From: Salipiger marinus | GTDB taxonomy: Bacteria; Pseudomonadota; Alphaproteobacteria; Rhodobacterales; Rhodobacteraceae | Assembly (NCBI RefSeq): GCF_900100085.1 | Contig: NZ_FNEJ01000001.1 | Span: forward strand, 124,001 to 188,000 | DNA: 64,000 nucleotides | Reading direction: 5' to 3' | Shown: piece after piece, positions 1 to 8,520 of the stretch | How positions within the stretch are numbered: position 1 is the first letter of the stretch | Layout: every line of letters begins with the position of its first letter | The notes under the pieces: model-generated | What the model was told of the DNA's origin: nothing | The model's input: the letters and a program-made list of their open reading frames with translations, nothing else | Databases searched by the model: none | Translations under genes and position numbers: made by a program

Positions 1-60
1 AGCGGGCAGGGCAAGGCAGAGCGCGGTCAGGATCGGGGCAAGGCGCAAGCGGGTCTCCAT
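1..60 (-). CDS. N-terminal fragment of a secreted or membrane-anchored protein
   Basis: Only the first 20 codons are inside the window; the gene continues past the left edge. The reading frame opens at an ATG at 60 on the minus strand and gives a short Arg-containing start (METRLR) followed by a hydrophobic run rich in Leu and Ala ending near LPA. This is a typical Sec signal peptide or lipoprotein leader. It lies downstream of pckA in the same direction, separated by the probable pckA terminator, so it probably has its own promoter. The product cannot be identified from this fragment. Confidence 0.55.
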   Translation of the reverse strand, partial: METRLRLAPILTALCLALPA

Positions 61-118
61 CGCAGCCTATATGGGGCCGCGCGGGTCTTGCGGCAACCGC
101 AGGATGCTTCACATGAAA

Positions 119-147
119 CAGCCTCCCCCGCGTGGCGGGAGAGGCTG
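119..147 (-). terminator. Probable rho-independent terminator of pckA
   Basis: An inverted repeat pairs CAGCCTC (119-125) with GAGGCTG (141-147), and the inner C and G runs extend the stem. On the minus strand the stem is followed by only a short T run (TTTCATG), so termination strength is uncertain. It lies 22 bases behind the pckA stop codon. Confidence 0.6.
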
Positions 148-168
148 CAGACTGTCAGGATCTCCGGC

Positions 169-1767
169 TCAGCCGATGGCGGCGGCCTTCACGTCCTCGT
201 CGATATAGGGGACGTATTGCGCGAAGTTGTCAGAGAACATCTTCACCAGCTTCTGCGCCTGCGCGTCAAAGGCTTCCTTGTCGGACCATGTGCGGCGCGG
301 ATCCAGCAGCAGTTCGGGCACGCCCTCCACCTGCACCGGCACCTCGAAGCCGAAATTCGGATCCTTGCGGAATTCCACCTTCGCCAGCGACCCGTTCAGC
401 GCGGCATGCAGCAGGGCGCGGGTGGCCTTGATCGGCATGCGGTGGCCGGTGCCATAGGCGCCGCCGGTCCAGCCGGTGTTCACCAGCCAGCAGGTCGCGC
501 CGTGCTTGGCGATCTTGTCGCGCAGCAGGTTGCCATAAACCTCGGGACGCAGCGGCATGAAGGGCGCGCCGAAGCAGGTGGAGAAGGTCGGCTGCGGTTC
601 GGTGATGCCGCGCTCGGTCCCTGCCACCTTGGAGGTGAAGCCGGACAGGAAGTGATACATCGCCTGCGCCGGGGTCAGCCGCGCGATCGGCGGCAGCACC
701 CCGAAGGCGTCGCAGGTCAGCATGATGATGTTCTTGGGATGCCCCCCCAGCGCGGTGGCCGAAGCGTTGGAGATATACTCCAGCGGATAGGCGCAGCGCA
801 TGTTGGCGGTCAGGCTGTCATCCTCGAAATCAAGCTCGAAGGTCTCGGGATCAAAGACCATGTTCTCGATCACGGTGCCGAATTTCGAGGTGGTGGCGAA
901 AATTTCCGGCTCGGCCTCGGGCGACAGGTTGATGGTCTTGGCATAGCAGCCGCCTTCGAAGTTGAAGGTGCCGCGATCCGACCAGCCATGTTCGTCATCG
1001 CCGATCAGCACCCGCTCGGGATCGGCGGAAAGCGTGGTCTTGCCGGTGCCGGACAGGCCGAAGAACACCGCCGTATCCACCGGGTTGTTCGGCGCATGGT
1101 TGGCCGAGCAGTGCATCGCCATGATGCCCTTGAGCGGCAGCAGGTAGTTCAGCAGGGTGAAGACCGACTTCTTGTTCTCGCCCGCATATTCGGTGTTGGC
1201 GATCAGGATCATCTTGCGGTCGAAGTTCAGCGCGATGACCGTATCGCTGCGGCAGCCGTGCTTGGCGGGATCGGCCTTGAAGCTGGGGCAGTTGATGATG
1301 GTGAAATCCGCAAGGAATTCGTCCAGCTGCTCACGCTCGGGGCGGCGCAGCAGGTGGCGGATGAACAGGCCGTGCCATGCCAGTTCGGTCACCATCCGCA
1401 CCTTGATGGAATGGGCGGGATCGGCGCCCCCCACCAGATCCTGCACGAAATAGTCGCGGCCCTTCATGTGCTCGACCATGTCGGCATGCAGCGCGTCGAA
1501 CCCTTCGGGGGTCATGGCGCGGTTGTTGTCCCACCAGATCTTGTCTTCGACAGAGGGCGTGCGCACCACATGCTTGTCCTGCGGCGACCGGCCGGTGAAC
1601 TTGCCCGTGGTGACGTAGAAGGCGCCACCCTTGCCCAGCGTGCCTTCCCCGCGTTTCAGCGCGGCCTCGATCAGCGCCGGCTCCATAAGATTGTAATAGA
1701 CATTGCCCAGCCCTTCGATCCCTTGATCTTCAAGGCGGAATTGCGGGTTCACCCGTCCAAATGTCAT
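169..1767 (-). CDS. pckA: Phosphoenolpyruvate carboxykinase (ATP)
   Basis: Converts oxaloacetate plus ATP to phosphoenolpyruvate and CO2 in the cytosol, the committing step of gluconeogenesis from organic acids. The 532-residue product has the usual length of the ATP-dependent family. Visible signatures are the substrate-binding TGKFTGRSP near residues 54-62, the kinase-type P-loop GLSGTGKT at about 237-244, and the [10 protein letters not shown] context typical of PckA. The ATG at 1767 is preceded by a good AGGAG. The gene is divergent from chvI, an arrangement widely kept in alphaproteobacteria; in Agrobacterium pckA is known to respond to acid through ChvG/ChvI. The 367-bp upstream region holds two GTTAGCG-type operator candidates and two mutually exclusive hairpins, described separately. 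Confidence 0.97.
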   Translation of the reverse strand: MTFGRVNPQFRLEDQGIEGLGNVYYNLMEPALIEAALKRGEGTLGKGGAFYVTTGKFTGRSPQDKHVVRTPSVEDKIWWDNNRAMTPEGFDALHADMVEHMKGRDYFVQDLVGGADPAHSIKVRMVTELAWHGLFIRHLLRRPEREQLDEFLADFTIINCPSFKADPAKHGCRSDTVIALNFDRKMILIANTEYAGENKKSVFTLLNYLLPLKGIMAMHCSANHAPNNPVDTAVFFGLSGTGKTTLSADPERVLIGDDEHGWSDRGTFNFEGGCYAKTINLSPEAEPEIFATTSKFGTVIENMVFDPETFELDFEDDSLTANMRCAYPLEYISNASATALGGHPKNIIMLTCDAFGVLPPIARLTPAQAMYHFLSGFTSKVAGTERGITEPQPTFSTCFGAPFMPLRPEVYGNLLRDKIAKHGATCWLVNTGWTGGAYGTGHRMPIKATRALLHAALNGSLAKVEFRKDPNFGFEVPVQVEGVPELLLDPRRTWSDKEAFDAQAQKLVKMFSDNFAQYVPYIDEDVKAAAIG

Positions 1768-1814
1768 CTGCCAAGCTCCTGTAGCCGCGCGAGAGGGGGC
1801 GGCGGTCTTTATCC

Positions 1815-1844
1815 GGACGGAACCGTCTCCGTCCCCCGGAGACG
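1815..1844 (-). promoter_or_regulatory. Two mutually exclusive hairpins in the pckA leader
   Basis: Arm CGTCTCCG (1824-1831) pairs perfectly with CGGAGACG (1837-1844). Overlapping it, GGACGGA (1815-1821) pairs with TCCGTCC (1828-1834). Both need bases 1828-1831, so only one can form at a time. They lie 48 to 77 bases upstream of the pckA start codon, probably within the transcribed leader. Confidence 0.45.
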
Positions 1845-1908
1845 CGCGCCGCCGGTACCGGATGCTTTAACACGGGGCTTGCCGCCAAGAACAGAAGGCT
1901 GAGGAGAG

Positions 1909-1940
1909 GTTAGCGCAACCAAATCACCTTTAGCGTTAGC
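1909..1940. promoter_or_regulatory. Paired GTTAGCG operator candidates upstream of pckA
   Basis: GTTAGCGCAACC (1909-1920) and TTTAGCGTTAGC (1929-1940) are spaced by 20 bp, two helical turns. They resemble GTTAGCGATAAC upstream of pyk at 19902. A central CG with GTTA/TAAC arms is the style of LacI-family operators. LacI-type regulators called CceR in Rhodobacter and PckR in Sinorhizobium are known to act on central carbon genes including pckA. Confidence 0.45.
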
Positions 1941-2060
1941 ACCGGGAATGGGAGCGCAAGCAGCGCCCGCTGGCGCCAGCCGACTGAGGCATTTTAGTCA
2001 TTCCTTACCACATTTCCGCTGCAATCCAGCCCGGAGATAGACCTGATTCGCAGATTCGGA

Positions 2061-2089
2061 TTGTTGAAAAAGGCGAAACCCCGCATAGT
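2061..2089 (+). promoter_or_regulatory. Possible sigma-70 promoter of the chvI operon
   Basis: TTGTTG (2061-2066) and CATAGT (2084-2089) are separated by 17 bp, in the most A/T-rich part of the divergent region. This would give a leader of about 40 bases before chvI. The match to consensus is only moderate. Confidence 0.3.
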
Positions 2090-2134
2090 GATGACAAAAA
2101 AGTCAGCTCCAGAGCAGTATGAGGAACCATTGCC

Positions 2135-2836
2135 ATGTCCAGAATCGCGCTCGTGGACGATGACAGGAACATCCTGACATCCGTCTCCATGACGCTCGAG
2201 GCCGAGGGCTTCGAGGTTGAGACTTATAATGACGGACAGGCGGCTCTGGACGCCTTTAACAAGAAAATGCCGGATATGGCGGTGTTTGACATCAAGATGC
2301 CGCGCATGGACGGCATGGATCTGCTGCAGCGCGTGCGGCAGAAATCCCGGATGCCGGTCATCTTCCTGACCTCCAAGGACGACGAGATCGACGAGGTTCT
2401 GGGCCTGCGCATGGGCGCCGACGATTATGTCAAAAAACCGTTCAGCCAGAGGCTGCTTGTCGAACGCATCCGCGCCCTGCTGCGCCGACAGGAAGCGGTG
2501 GCGGGTGACGTGGTGGGCGACACCGAAGACACCAAGCTGATGCTCCGCGGCTCGCTGACCATGGATCCGCTGCGCCATTCCGTGTCGTGGAAAGGTCAGG
2601 ACGTGTCGCTGACCGTGACCGAATTCCTGCTGCTGCAGGCGCTGGCGCAGCGGCCCGGCTTCGTGAAATCCCGCGACCAGCTGATGGACGTGGCCTATGA
2701 CGATCAGGTCTATGTGGACGACCGGACCATCGACAGCCACATCAAGCGCCTGCGCAAGAAGATGCGGACCGTGGATGCGGAATTCTCCGCCATCGAAACG
2801 CTCTACGGCATCGGCTATCGTTACAACGAAGAATAG
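2135..2836 (+). CDS. chvI: Response regulator ChvI (OmpR/PhoB class)
   Basis: DNA-binding partner of the ChvG kinase in the envelope/acid-stress pathway of alphaproteobacteria (ExoS/ChvI in Sinorhizobium). The 233-residue protein has an N-terminal receiver with the acidic triplet D8-D9-D10, the phospho-acceptor D52 in [11 protein letters not shown], and a conserved Lys in [10 protein letters not shown] winged-helix output domain follows from about residue 130 to the end, with the recognition-helix region [15 protein letters not shown]. The start is supported by GAGGA 8-10 bases upstream. It heads a long plus-strand cluster with chvG two bases behind and the PTS genes further on. Identification rests on family features plus the ChvG-HprK-PTS context. 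Confidence 0.95.
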   Translation: MSRIALVDDDRNILTSVSMTLEAEGFEVETYNDGQAALDAFNKKMPDMAVFDIKMPRMDGMDLLQRVRQKSRMPVIFLTSKDDEIDEVLGLRMGADDYVKKPFSQRLLVERIRALLRRQEAVAGDVVGDTEDTKLMLRGSLTMDPLRHSVSWKGQDVSLTVTEFLLLQALAQRPGFVKSRDQLMDVAYDDQVYVDDRTIDSHIKRLRKKMRTVDAEFSAIETLYGIGYRYNEE

Positions 2837-2862
2837 CGATGACCTTCGCCGGGAGGATCTCG

Positions 2863-4566
2863 ATGCGCGGCGACCGCACGGGCGACCAGCAGGACGCCGA
2901 TGTCGTTCTGGGCGATGACTGGATCGCCCCGGACAGCACGGTAGAAAAAGAGCTGCGCGACAGCCGCGCGCGGCGCACCCTATTTTCGCTCAACCGCTCG
3001 CCGCTGACCCGCAAGATCATCACCTTCAACCTGATCGCGTTGAACGTGCTGGTGGCGGGGATCCTCTGGCTCAATTCCTCGCGCGATACGCTGGCGCTGC
3101 AGCGGGCCAGCGCGATGACCGCGCAGGTCGAACTGGTCGCCGACGTGTTCGAGGCGCAGCTGCCCGCGGGGGCGCCGGTCAGCCTTGGATCCTCCGACGG
3201 GATCGACATGTCCGCGACTCTGGCGGGCATCGACCTCTATCAGGGGGTGGAGCTTCTGGTCTTTGACACCGGCAGCTTTCTGGTGGGAGAGACCAGCGGC
3301 ACCCTGCCCGACCCGATGCTGAGCGCGCTGCAGCCCGATGACCGGTCCACGCTGATTTCGGATTTCCTTGACCGGACATGGCGCATGGTCGCGGGGTTCT
3401 TTTCCTATTTCGAGGACAGCCCCGCGCTGGGGACCGAAGACCGGCTGCGCCGCATGATGGAGGCGGACGACCCGACCCAGACCCGCGTGCGCTCTGGCAG
3501 CGGGCCGGAGGGCGGCATCGAATTCACCGCCTTTTCGCCGATCCGTCAGGGGGATGTGGTGCTGGGCACCGTGGCCATGGTCGCCCCCGCCTCCGAGATC
3601 GACGCCGCCGTCAGCGCCGAGCGCGAGCGGGTGCTGCAGATGTTCGTGATCGCCACGCTGGTCTCCATCGGGCTGAGCCTTGTTCTGGCCTCGACCATCG
3701 CCAATCCGATTTCCGATCTGGCGGATGCCGCCGAAATCGGGCGCGACCGCAACCGCAGCAAGAACACCTCGCGCCGCATCCGCATCCCCGACCTGACCGC
3801 CCGCCCCGACGAGATCGGGCGGCTGTCCGGCGCGCTGCGCGGCATGGTGGCCGCCCTTTATGACCGGATCGACAGCAACGAACAGTTCGCCGCCGATGTC
3901 GCGCACGAGATCAAGAACCCGCTTGCCTCGCTGCGTTCCGCCATCGGCAGCCTGCGCATCGTCCGCAAGGAAGAGCATCGCGAAAAGCTGCTGAGCGTGA
4001 TCGAACATGACGTGCGGCGTCTGGACCGGCTGGTCAGCGACATTTCCAATGCCTCGCGGCTGGACAGCGAACTGGTCAAGGAAGAGGAGCAGGAATTCAA
4101 CCTGCTGGAGATGATCGGCAACCTGACCCAGTTTCTGGGAGAGGACGCGCGCAAGAAGGGCATCGAATTCATCACCGACCTGCCCGAAAAACCCATTCTG
4201 ATCAGCGGGCTGGAGCCGCGGCTGGCGCAGGTTTTCGTCAATCTCATCACCAATGCCGTCAGCTTCTGCGAAGATGGCGACGCGATCCGGGTCTGGGCGC
4301 GGCGCCGCGACAACCGCGTGCTGGTGGTGGTCGAGGATACCGGCCCCGGCATCCCCGAAGAGGCGCTGCAGAAGATCTTCAAACGCTTCTACTCGCACCG
4401 GCCCGAAAATGACTTCGGCAACAATTCCGGCCTTGGCCTTGCCATCTCCAAGCAGATCGTCGAGGCGCATGGCGGCGTGATCTGGGCCGAGAACATCCGC
4501 CCGACCGAAGCCGACGTGACCTCGGAACCGCTGGGCGCGCGCTTTGTCGTGGGCCTGCCGGTCTGA
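2863..4566 (+). CDS. chvG: Sensor histidine kinase ChvG
   Basis: Membrane kinase that phosphorylates ChvI in response to envelope or acid stress. Reading from this start the protein has 567 residues: a cytoplasmic leader, a first membrane helix around 52-70 (ITFNLIALNVLVAGILWL), a periplasmic sensor domain of about 190 residues, a second helix around 260-280, a HAMP segment, the HisKA H-box DVAHEIKNPLASL with the phospho-acceptor His near 348, and an ATPase domain with ITNAV (N box), EDTGPGIP (G1) and GLGLAI (G2). An earlier in-frame ATG lies at 2839, directly after the chvI stop, but only the ATG at 2863 has a GGGAGG at good spacing, so I prefer it. It is translated right behind chvI and is followed three bases later by hprK. 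Confidence 0.94.
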   Translation: MRGDRTGDQQDADVVLGDDWIAPDSTVEKELRDSRARRTLFSLNRSPLTRKIITFNLIALNVLVAGILWLNSSRDTLALQRASAMTAQVELVADVFEAQLPAGAPVSLGSSDGIDMSATLAGIDLYQGVELLVFDTGSFLVGETSGTLPDPMLSALQPDDRSTLISDFLDRTWRMVAGFFSYFEDSPALGTEDRLRRMMEADDPTQTRVRSGSGPEGGIEFTAFSPIRQGDVVLGTVAMVAPASEIDAAVSAERERVLQMFVIATLVSIGLSLVLASTIANPISDLADAAEIGRDRNRSKNTSRRIRIPDLTARPDEIGRLSGALRGMVAALYDRIDSNEQFAADVAHEIKNPLASLRSAIGSLRIVRKEEHREKLLSVIEHDVRRLDRLVSDISNASRLDSELVKEEEQEFNLLEMIGNLTQFLGEDARKKGIEFITDLPEKPILISGLEPRLAQVFVNLITNAVSFCEDGDAIRVWARRRDNRVLVVVEDTGPGIPEEALQKIFKRFYSHRPENDFGNNSGLGLAISKQIVEAHGGVIWAENIRPTEADVTSEPLGARFVVGLPV

Positions 4567-4569
4567 GCC

Positions 4570-5007
4570 ATGGAGGTGCCGAAGCCCCTGATCCTGCACG
4601 CCACCGCCGTGGCGGTGGAGGGGCACGGCCTGCTGATCCGCGGGGCTGCCGGGTCGGGCAAATCGGCACTGGCGCTGGAGCTGATGTCGCGCGGCGCGCA
4701 GCTGGTGGCCGATGACCGGGTGGTGATCACCGCCGAGGGCCCCCGGCTCTGGCTTTCGGCCCCCGCCGCAATCTCCGGCCTGATCGAGGCGCGCGGCATC
4801 GGCCTCCTGCACGCCACGCCCGCGCCGCGCACAGCACTGGCGCTGGTCGTGGATCTGGATCAGACCGAAGCGGCGCGCTTGCCGCAGCGCCGTGAAACCA
4901 TGCTGCACGGGCGAAATATCCCCTTGCTTCACAAAGCCGCGCATCCCTATTTTCCCGCAGCCATTCTTCAATATGTGAAGGGTGGTCGAAGGGATCCGGA
5001 AACATGA
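4570..5007 (+). CDS. hprK: Short HPr kinase/phosphorylase
   Basis: Phosphorylates HPr on a regulatory Ser, linking PTS state to metabolism. At 145 residues it has only the catalytic C-terminal half of the roughly 310-residue Firmicutes enzyme, which is usual for alphaproteobacteria. The P-loop GAAGSGKS spans residues 25-32, followed by ADDRV and the HprK signature region ARGIGLL near 75-80. Its end overlaps the rapZ start by four bases (ATGA), so the two are probably translationally coupled. It lies between the ChvG kinase and RapZ, a gene order common in alphaproteobacteria that ties the two-component system to the nitrogen-type PTS. Confidence 0.93.
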   Translation: MEVPKPLILHATAVAVEGHGLLIRGAAGSGKSALALELMSRGAQLVADDRVVITAEGPRLWLSAPAAISGLIEARGIGLLHATPAPRTALALVVDLDQTEAARLPQRRETMLHGRNIPLLHKAAHPYFPAAILQYVKGGRRDPET

Positions 5008-5927
5008 CCGAGCAGCCGCCAGGCCATCAACGCGTTGTCCTCGTGACGGGGCCCTCCGGGGCTGGCCGGTCCACGGCCATCAACGTGCTGGAGGATCTGG
5101 GTTTCGAGGCGATCGACAACATCCCGCTGCGGCTGATCCCGCGCCTGCTGGACGGCGCGGCCCTGACCCGGCCCATGGCGCTGGGGGTGGATGTGCGCAA
5201 CCGGGATTTCAGCGTGCAGGGCCTGCTGGATCTGCATCGCGACCTTGGCACCCGGCCCGGGCTTGCCCCGCAGCTTCTGTATCTGGATGCCTCGCCTTCG
5301 GTGCTGGCACGGCGCTATTCCGAAACCCGCAGGCGGCACCCTCTGGCGCCGGATGCGGCCTTTACCGAAGGAATCGCGCGGGAACTGGCCCTGCTGGACG
5401 AGGCGCGCGCGGTGGCCGACATCCTGATCGACACCTCCGAGCTTTCCCCGCACGAACTGCGCGACCAGCTGCAGCACTGGTTCGCCCAGCGGCTGGATCT
5501 GCGCATGGCGGTGTCGCTGCAGTCCTTTTCCTACAAGCGCGGCCTGCCGCAGGGGCTCGACTGGGTGTTCGACTGCCGGTTTCTGGACAATCCGCACTGG
5601 CAGCCGGATCTGCGCCCGCTGACCGGGCTGGATGCAAGGGTGCGCGCACATGTCGAGGCGGATCCGCTGTTCGATCCCTTCGTGACACGGCTTGTGGATC
5701 TGGCGCTGTTCGCCCTGCCCGCCTGCAAGACCGAGGGCAAGGCGCATCTGTCCTTCGGATTTGGCTGCACCGGCGGCAAACACCGTTCGGTGACTGTCAC
5801 AGAAACGATGTCCCGTGCCCTTGCAGAGCATGGCTGGCAGGTGTCAACTAGACACAGGGAGCTGGAGCGGCGCAGCCTGACCGGAACTGGCGGGCGCGAG
5901 GGACTGGACGAGAGGTCGCAGGCGTGA
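5004..5927 (+). CDS. rapZ: RapZ/YvcJ-type RNase adapter and nucleotide-binding protein
   Basis: P-loop protein of the RapZ family, 307 residues. In enterobacteria RapZ delivers the small RNA GlmZ to RNase E and controls amino-sugar synthesis; in Gram-positives YvcJ is a GTPase. The P-loop GPSGAGRS is at residues 16-23; the central part has the family motif VDVRNRDF, and the C-terminal domain keeps [10 protein letters not shown], part of the putative metabolite-binding site. The start overlaps the hprK stop and its stop overlaps the next gene's GTG start (GTGA). Whether an alphaproteobacterial RapZ acts on RNA is not established; conserved linkage to PTS genes supports a role in signalling. 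Confidence 0.93.
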   Translation: MTEQPPGHQRVVLVTGPSGAGRSTAINVLEDLGFEAIDNIPLRLIPRLLDGAALTRPMALGVDVRNRDFSVQGLLDLHRDLGTRPGLAPQLLYLDASPSVLARRYSETRRRHPLAPDAAFTEGIARELALLDEARAVADILIDTSELSPHELRDQLQHWFAQRLDLRMAVSLQSFSYKRGLPQGLDWVFDCRFLDNPHWQPDLRPLTGLDARVRAHVEADPLFDPFVTRLVDLALFALPACKTEGKAHLSFGFGCTGGKHRSVTVTETMSRALAEHGWQVSTRHRELERRSLTGTGGREGLDERSQA

Positions 5928-6322
5928 TCGGCATAGTGATCGTGGCCCATGGGGGTCTGGCGCGGGAATATCTTGCGGCGGTGGAACATGTCGTGGGCGC
6001 ACAGGCGGGCGTGCTGGCCATTTCCATCGAAGCCGATCACGATCGCGCGATCAAGCAGGCGGAAATCTGCGACGCCGCCGACCGTGTCGATACCGGCGAC
6101 GGGGTGGTTCTGGTCACCGACCTGTTCGGTGGGTCCCCCTCCAATCTGAGCCTCATGGCCTGCCAGCCCGAGAACCGCCGCATCCTTTACGGCATGAACC
6201 TTCCCATGCTGATCAAGCTGGCAAAAAGCCGCCAGCTGACCGTTCCGGATGCGGTCCGGGGGGCGCTGGAGGCGGGGCGAAAGTATATTGACAGTCAGAA
6301 CGTCAAGCCTGATGCCCCGTAG
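5924..6322 (+). CDS. PTS EIIA component, mannose/fructose family
   Basis: A single-domain EIIA of 132 residues that accepts phosphate from HPr. The active-site His is H9 in IVIVAHGG, and the family motif [11 protein letters not shown] follows in the middle. There is no EIIB or EIIC gene for a sugar permease nearby, so this is a regulatory phosphotransfer branch rather than a sugar importer. The GTG start overlaps the rapZ stop codon. HPr follows 24 bases after the stop. Enzyme I (ptsP or ptsI) is not in the window. Confidence 0.93.
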   Translation: MIGIVIVAHGGLAREYLAAVEHVVGAQAGVLAISIEADHDRAIKQAEICDAADRVDTGDGVVLVTDLFGGSPSNLSLMACQPENRRILYGMNLPMLIKLAKSRQLTVPDAVRGALEAGRKYIDSQNVKPDAP

Positions 6323-6355
6323 GGCCGAAAGACCCGGAATCCGAAAGTGCCCGAC

Positions 6356-6637
6356 ATGAGCAACAGCACCGCCACCCGCAGGCTGAAGATCGTCAACGAG
6401 AAGGGGCTGCATGCCCGCGCCTCCGCCAAGCTGGTGGAGGTGGTCGAAGGCTTCGACGCCCGCGCCGAGGTCACGCGCGACGGGATGAGCGCCTCTGGCG
6501 ACAGCATCATGGGGCTTTTGATGTTGGCAGCCTCGAAAGGAACCTCTATTGAGGTCGAAACCTCGGGCCCGGATGCCGAGGCGCTGGCTGAGGCGCTTGA
6601 AGCTCTGGTGGCGAATCGTTTCGGCGAGGACAACTGA
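6356..6637 (+). CDS. ptsH: Phosphocarrier protein HPr
   Basis: Small phosphocarrier (93 residues from the ATG at 6356) that moves phosphate from enzyme I to EIIA. The active-site His is H19 in EKGLHARAS. The regulatory Ser targeted by HprK is S50 in GDSIMGLLML. Both being present, next to hprK, means this HPr can be modified at both sites. A GTG nine bases upstream (6347) is in frame but adds nothing conserved, so the ATG is preferred. It closes the hprK-rapZ-EIIA-HPr set and is followed 37 bases later by an acyltransferase. Confidence 0.94.
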   Translation: MSNSTATRRLKIVNEKGLHARASAKLVEVVEGFDARAEVTRDGMSASGDSIMGLLMLAASKGTSIEVETSGPDAEALAEALEALVANRFGEDN

Positions 6638-6674
6638 GACTCCCTGCGGGGAGCCTGTAGGATCAGAGTGGCGC

Positions 6675-7550
6675 ATGGTGGACAGCTATCGGGCTTCGGC
6701 CGGACAGGGAGCAACCCCTCCCGACCACGCCCCCTATGACAAGCGCAAGCTGAGCTATGCCAACACCTTCACGAATCCGTGGAAGGCCAACACCATCCGT
6801 GCGCTTGAATGGGCGACGGGGAAAATCCCGTTGATCCAGCTGGTGCGCCGGTTCGAGCGCGCGGGCGTGCCCGACGGTCAGGCCTTCTGGCCGCAGGCGC
6901 TGGCGCATATGCGGATCGACCTGCATACGCCGCTGGAGCAGATCGCGCGCATTCCCCGCAAGGGACCGGTGATCGTGGTCGCCAACCATCCGCACGGGCT
7001 GGTGGACGGCATGATCCTTGCCGAGATCATTGGCCGGGTGCGCACCGACTACAAGATCCTGACGCGGTCGCTGCTGACCGGGGTCAAGGAGATCACCCAG
7101 TTCATGATCCCCGTGCCCTTCCCGCATGAAGAGAACGCGCGGGAAAAGGGTCTGGCGATGCGCGCCCTCGCCATGGAGCATCTCAAGACCGGCGGGCTGA
7201 TCGCGCTTTTCCCCTCGGGCGTGGTGGCGGCTTCCGAAACCGCCTTTGGCCCGGCGGTGGAGGCGGGCTGGAACCCGTTCACCGCAAAGATGATCCAGCG
7301 CTCGGGCGCGACGGTGGTGCCGGTCTATTTCCCGGGGCAGAATTCCCGCGCCTATCAGCTGGCCAACCGCATCTCTCCGACGCTGCGGCAGGGGCTGCTG
7401 ATCCACGAGGTGATGCATGCCTGCGGACGGCCCCAGTCGCCGGTGGTGGGCGAGCCGATCACCCCCGACATGGTGCGCAGCTGGTCCGGCAAGCAGCGCG
7501 AATTCGTGGCATGGCTGCGCGAGACGACGCTGGCGCTGAAGGGCAGCTGA
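6675..7550 (+). CDS. Lysophospholipid acyltransferase family protein
   Basis: A 291-residue member of the PlsC-like acyltransferase superfamily, which transfers acyl chains to lysophospholipids or aminolipids at the inner membrane. The catalytic block is NHPHGLVDG at about 104-112 (the NHPxGxxDG variant of the usual NHxxxxD), and a second block FPSGVVAASE corresponds to the FPEG motif. The true start is the ATG at 6675; a longer in-frame opening from 6549 would run through the HPr gene in another frame. A small CTCCC/GGGAG hairpin (6640-6653) lies between HPr and this gene. Its place directly behind the nitrogen-type PTS genes suggests coregulation, but the substrate cannot be read from sequence. 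Confidence 0.8.
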   Translation: MVDSYRASAGQGATPPDHAPYDKRKLSYANTFTNPWKANTIRALEWATGKIPLIQLVRRFERAGVPDGQAFWPQALAHMRIDLHTPLEQIARIPRKGPVIVVANHPHGLVDGMILAEIIGRVRTDYKILTRSLLTGVKEITQFMIPVPFPHEENAREKGLAMRALAMEHLKTGGLIALFPSGVVAASETAFGPAVEAGWNPFTAKMIQRSGATVVPVYFPGQNSRAYQLANRISPTLRQGLLIHEVMHACGRPQSPVVGEPITPDMVRSWSGKQREFVAWLRETTLALKGS

Positions 7551-7572
7551 GGCTGCCACAGGTCAGGGCGCA

Positions 7573-7634
7573 GGGGGGCTCTGCCCCCGTCCGCTGACGC
7601 GGACTCCCCCGGGATATTTGTGGCCGCTGGAAGC
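7573..7634 (+). repeat. Structured 3'-end element, copy 1 (ATATTT tail)
   Basis: Hairpin 1 is GGGGGC-TCT-GCCCCC (7574-7588). Hairpin 2 is GTCCGC-TGAC-GCGGAC (7589-7604). The tail CCCCCGGGATATTT runs from 7606 and ends in a GGAAG run. It begins 23 bases after the acyltransferase stop codon and reads in the same direction. Confidence 0.75.
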
Positions 7635-7644
7635 CGCAGGCGGC

Positions 7645-8520
7645 TCAGCGGGTGGGCACGGGCTCTTCGCCGCGATAGTCGTAGAAGCCGCGCTGGGTCT
7701 TGCGGCCCAGCCAGCCCGCCTCGACATATTTGGTGAGCAGCGGGCAGGGACGGTATTTGGTGTCGGCGAGCCCGTCATGCAGCACGTTCATGATCGCAAG
7801 ACAGGTATCTAGCCCGATAAAATCCGCAAGCTCCAGCGGGCCCATCGGGTGGTTGGCGCCCAGCTTCATCGCCATGTCGATGGAGCGGACATTGCCCACG
7901 CCTTCGTAGAGCGTATAGACCGCTTCGTTGATCATCGGCATCAGCACGCGGTTGACGATGAAGGCCGGGAAATCCTCGGCGGAGGCGGCGGTCTTGCCCA
8001 GACGGTCCACCACGGCGAGGCAGGCGCGATAGGTCTCCTCGTCGGTGGCGATGCCGCGGATCAGCTCCACCAGCTGCATGACCGGCACCGGATTCATGAA
8101 GTGGAAGCCCATGAACTTTTCCGGACGGTCAGTGCGCGAGGCCAGCCGGGTGATCGAGATCGAGGAGGTGTTGGAGGTCAGGATGGTGTTGGGCTTGAGA
8201 TGCGGCAGCAGCCCGTCGAAGATCTTCTGCTTGATGGCTTCCTGTTCGGTCGCCGCCTCGATCACCAGATCGGTCTGCGCCACCTCTACCACGTCCAGCG
8301 TGGGTCGGATGCGCGCGCAGGCGGCATCGCGGTCTTCGGCGGAGATCTTGCCGCGACTCACCTGACGGTCAAGATTGCGCTCGATCAGGGCCACCGCCTT
8401 GTCGAGCGTGTCCTGACTGACATCCGAAAGCCGCACCTCGTAGCCGGCCAGTGCCATGACATGGGCGATGCCATTGCCCATCTGCCCTGCCCCGATGATC
8501 CCGATGCTGTTGATTTCCAT
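7645..8520 (-). CDS. 3-hydroxybutyryl-CoA dehydrogenase
   Basis: NAD(P)-dependent oxidation of (S)-3-hydroxybutyryl-CoA to acetoacetyl-CoA, used in fatty-acid, butyrate and related acyl-CoA metabolism. The 291-residue length is typical of the stand-alone Hbd/PaaH enzyme without a fused hydratase. Residues 1-30 hold the Rossmann motif GIIGAGQMGNG; the catalytic His lies in MGFHFMNPVPVM, and the C-terminal helical domain has the NHPMGPLELADFIGLD motif. I chose the ATG at 8520 because MEINSIGIIGAG starts exactly at the first strand of the fold; upstream in-frame codons to 8604 look non-coding. It is divergent from the DUF6473 gene. A phasin 1 kb away hints at a polyhydroxybutyrate connection, which is only an inference. 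Confidence 0.93.
   Translation of the reverse strand: MEINSIGIIGAGQMGNGIAHVMALAGYEVRLSDVSQDTLDKAVALIERNLDRQVSRGKISAEDRDAACARIRPTLDVVEVAQTDLVIEAATEQEAIKQKIFDGLLPHLKPNTILTSNTSSISITRLASRTDRPEKFMGFHFMNPVPVMQLVELIRGIATDEETYRACLAVVDRLGKTAASAEDFPAFIVNRVLMPMINEAVYTLYEGVGNVRSIDMAMKLGANHPMGPLELADFIGLDTCLAIMNVLHDGLADTKYRPCPLLTKYVEAGWLGRKTQRGFYDYRGEEPVPTR

Larger units (their letters stand above)
1768..2134. promoter_or_regulatory. Divergent pckA/chvI control region
   Basis: This 367-bp gap has no convincing gene. From the pckA side it holds overlapping hairpins (1815-1844), a CCGGTACCGG palindrome (1852-1861), a possible -10 for pckA (TTAAAG on the minus strand, 1865-1870), two GTTAGCG-like boxes (1909-1940), two GATTC sites (2045-2049 and 2053-2057) and a possible chvI promoter (2061-2089). 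The parts nearer chvI are clearly richer in A and T than the genes around them. Confidence 0.6.

Noticed and set aside
88-1902. A 604-codon open frame on the plus strand opposite pckA
   Set aside because: Shadow of pckA; it crosses the pckA terminator and leader and has no recognisable domain.
6549-6674. N-terminal extension of the acyltransferase into the HPr gene
   Set aside because: It would read HPr DNA in another frame, with Arg-rich low-complexity sequence and no ribosome-binding site.
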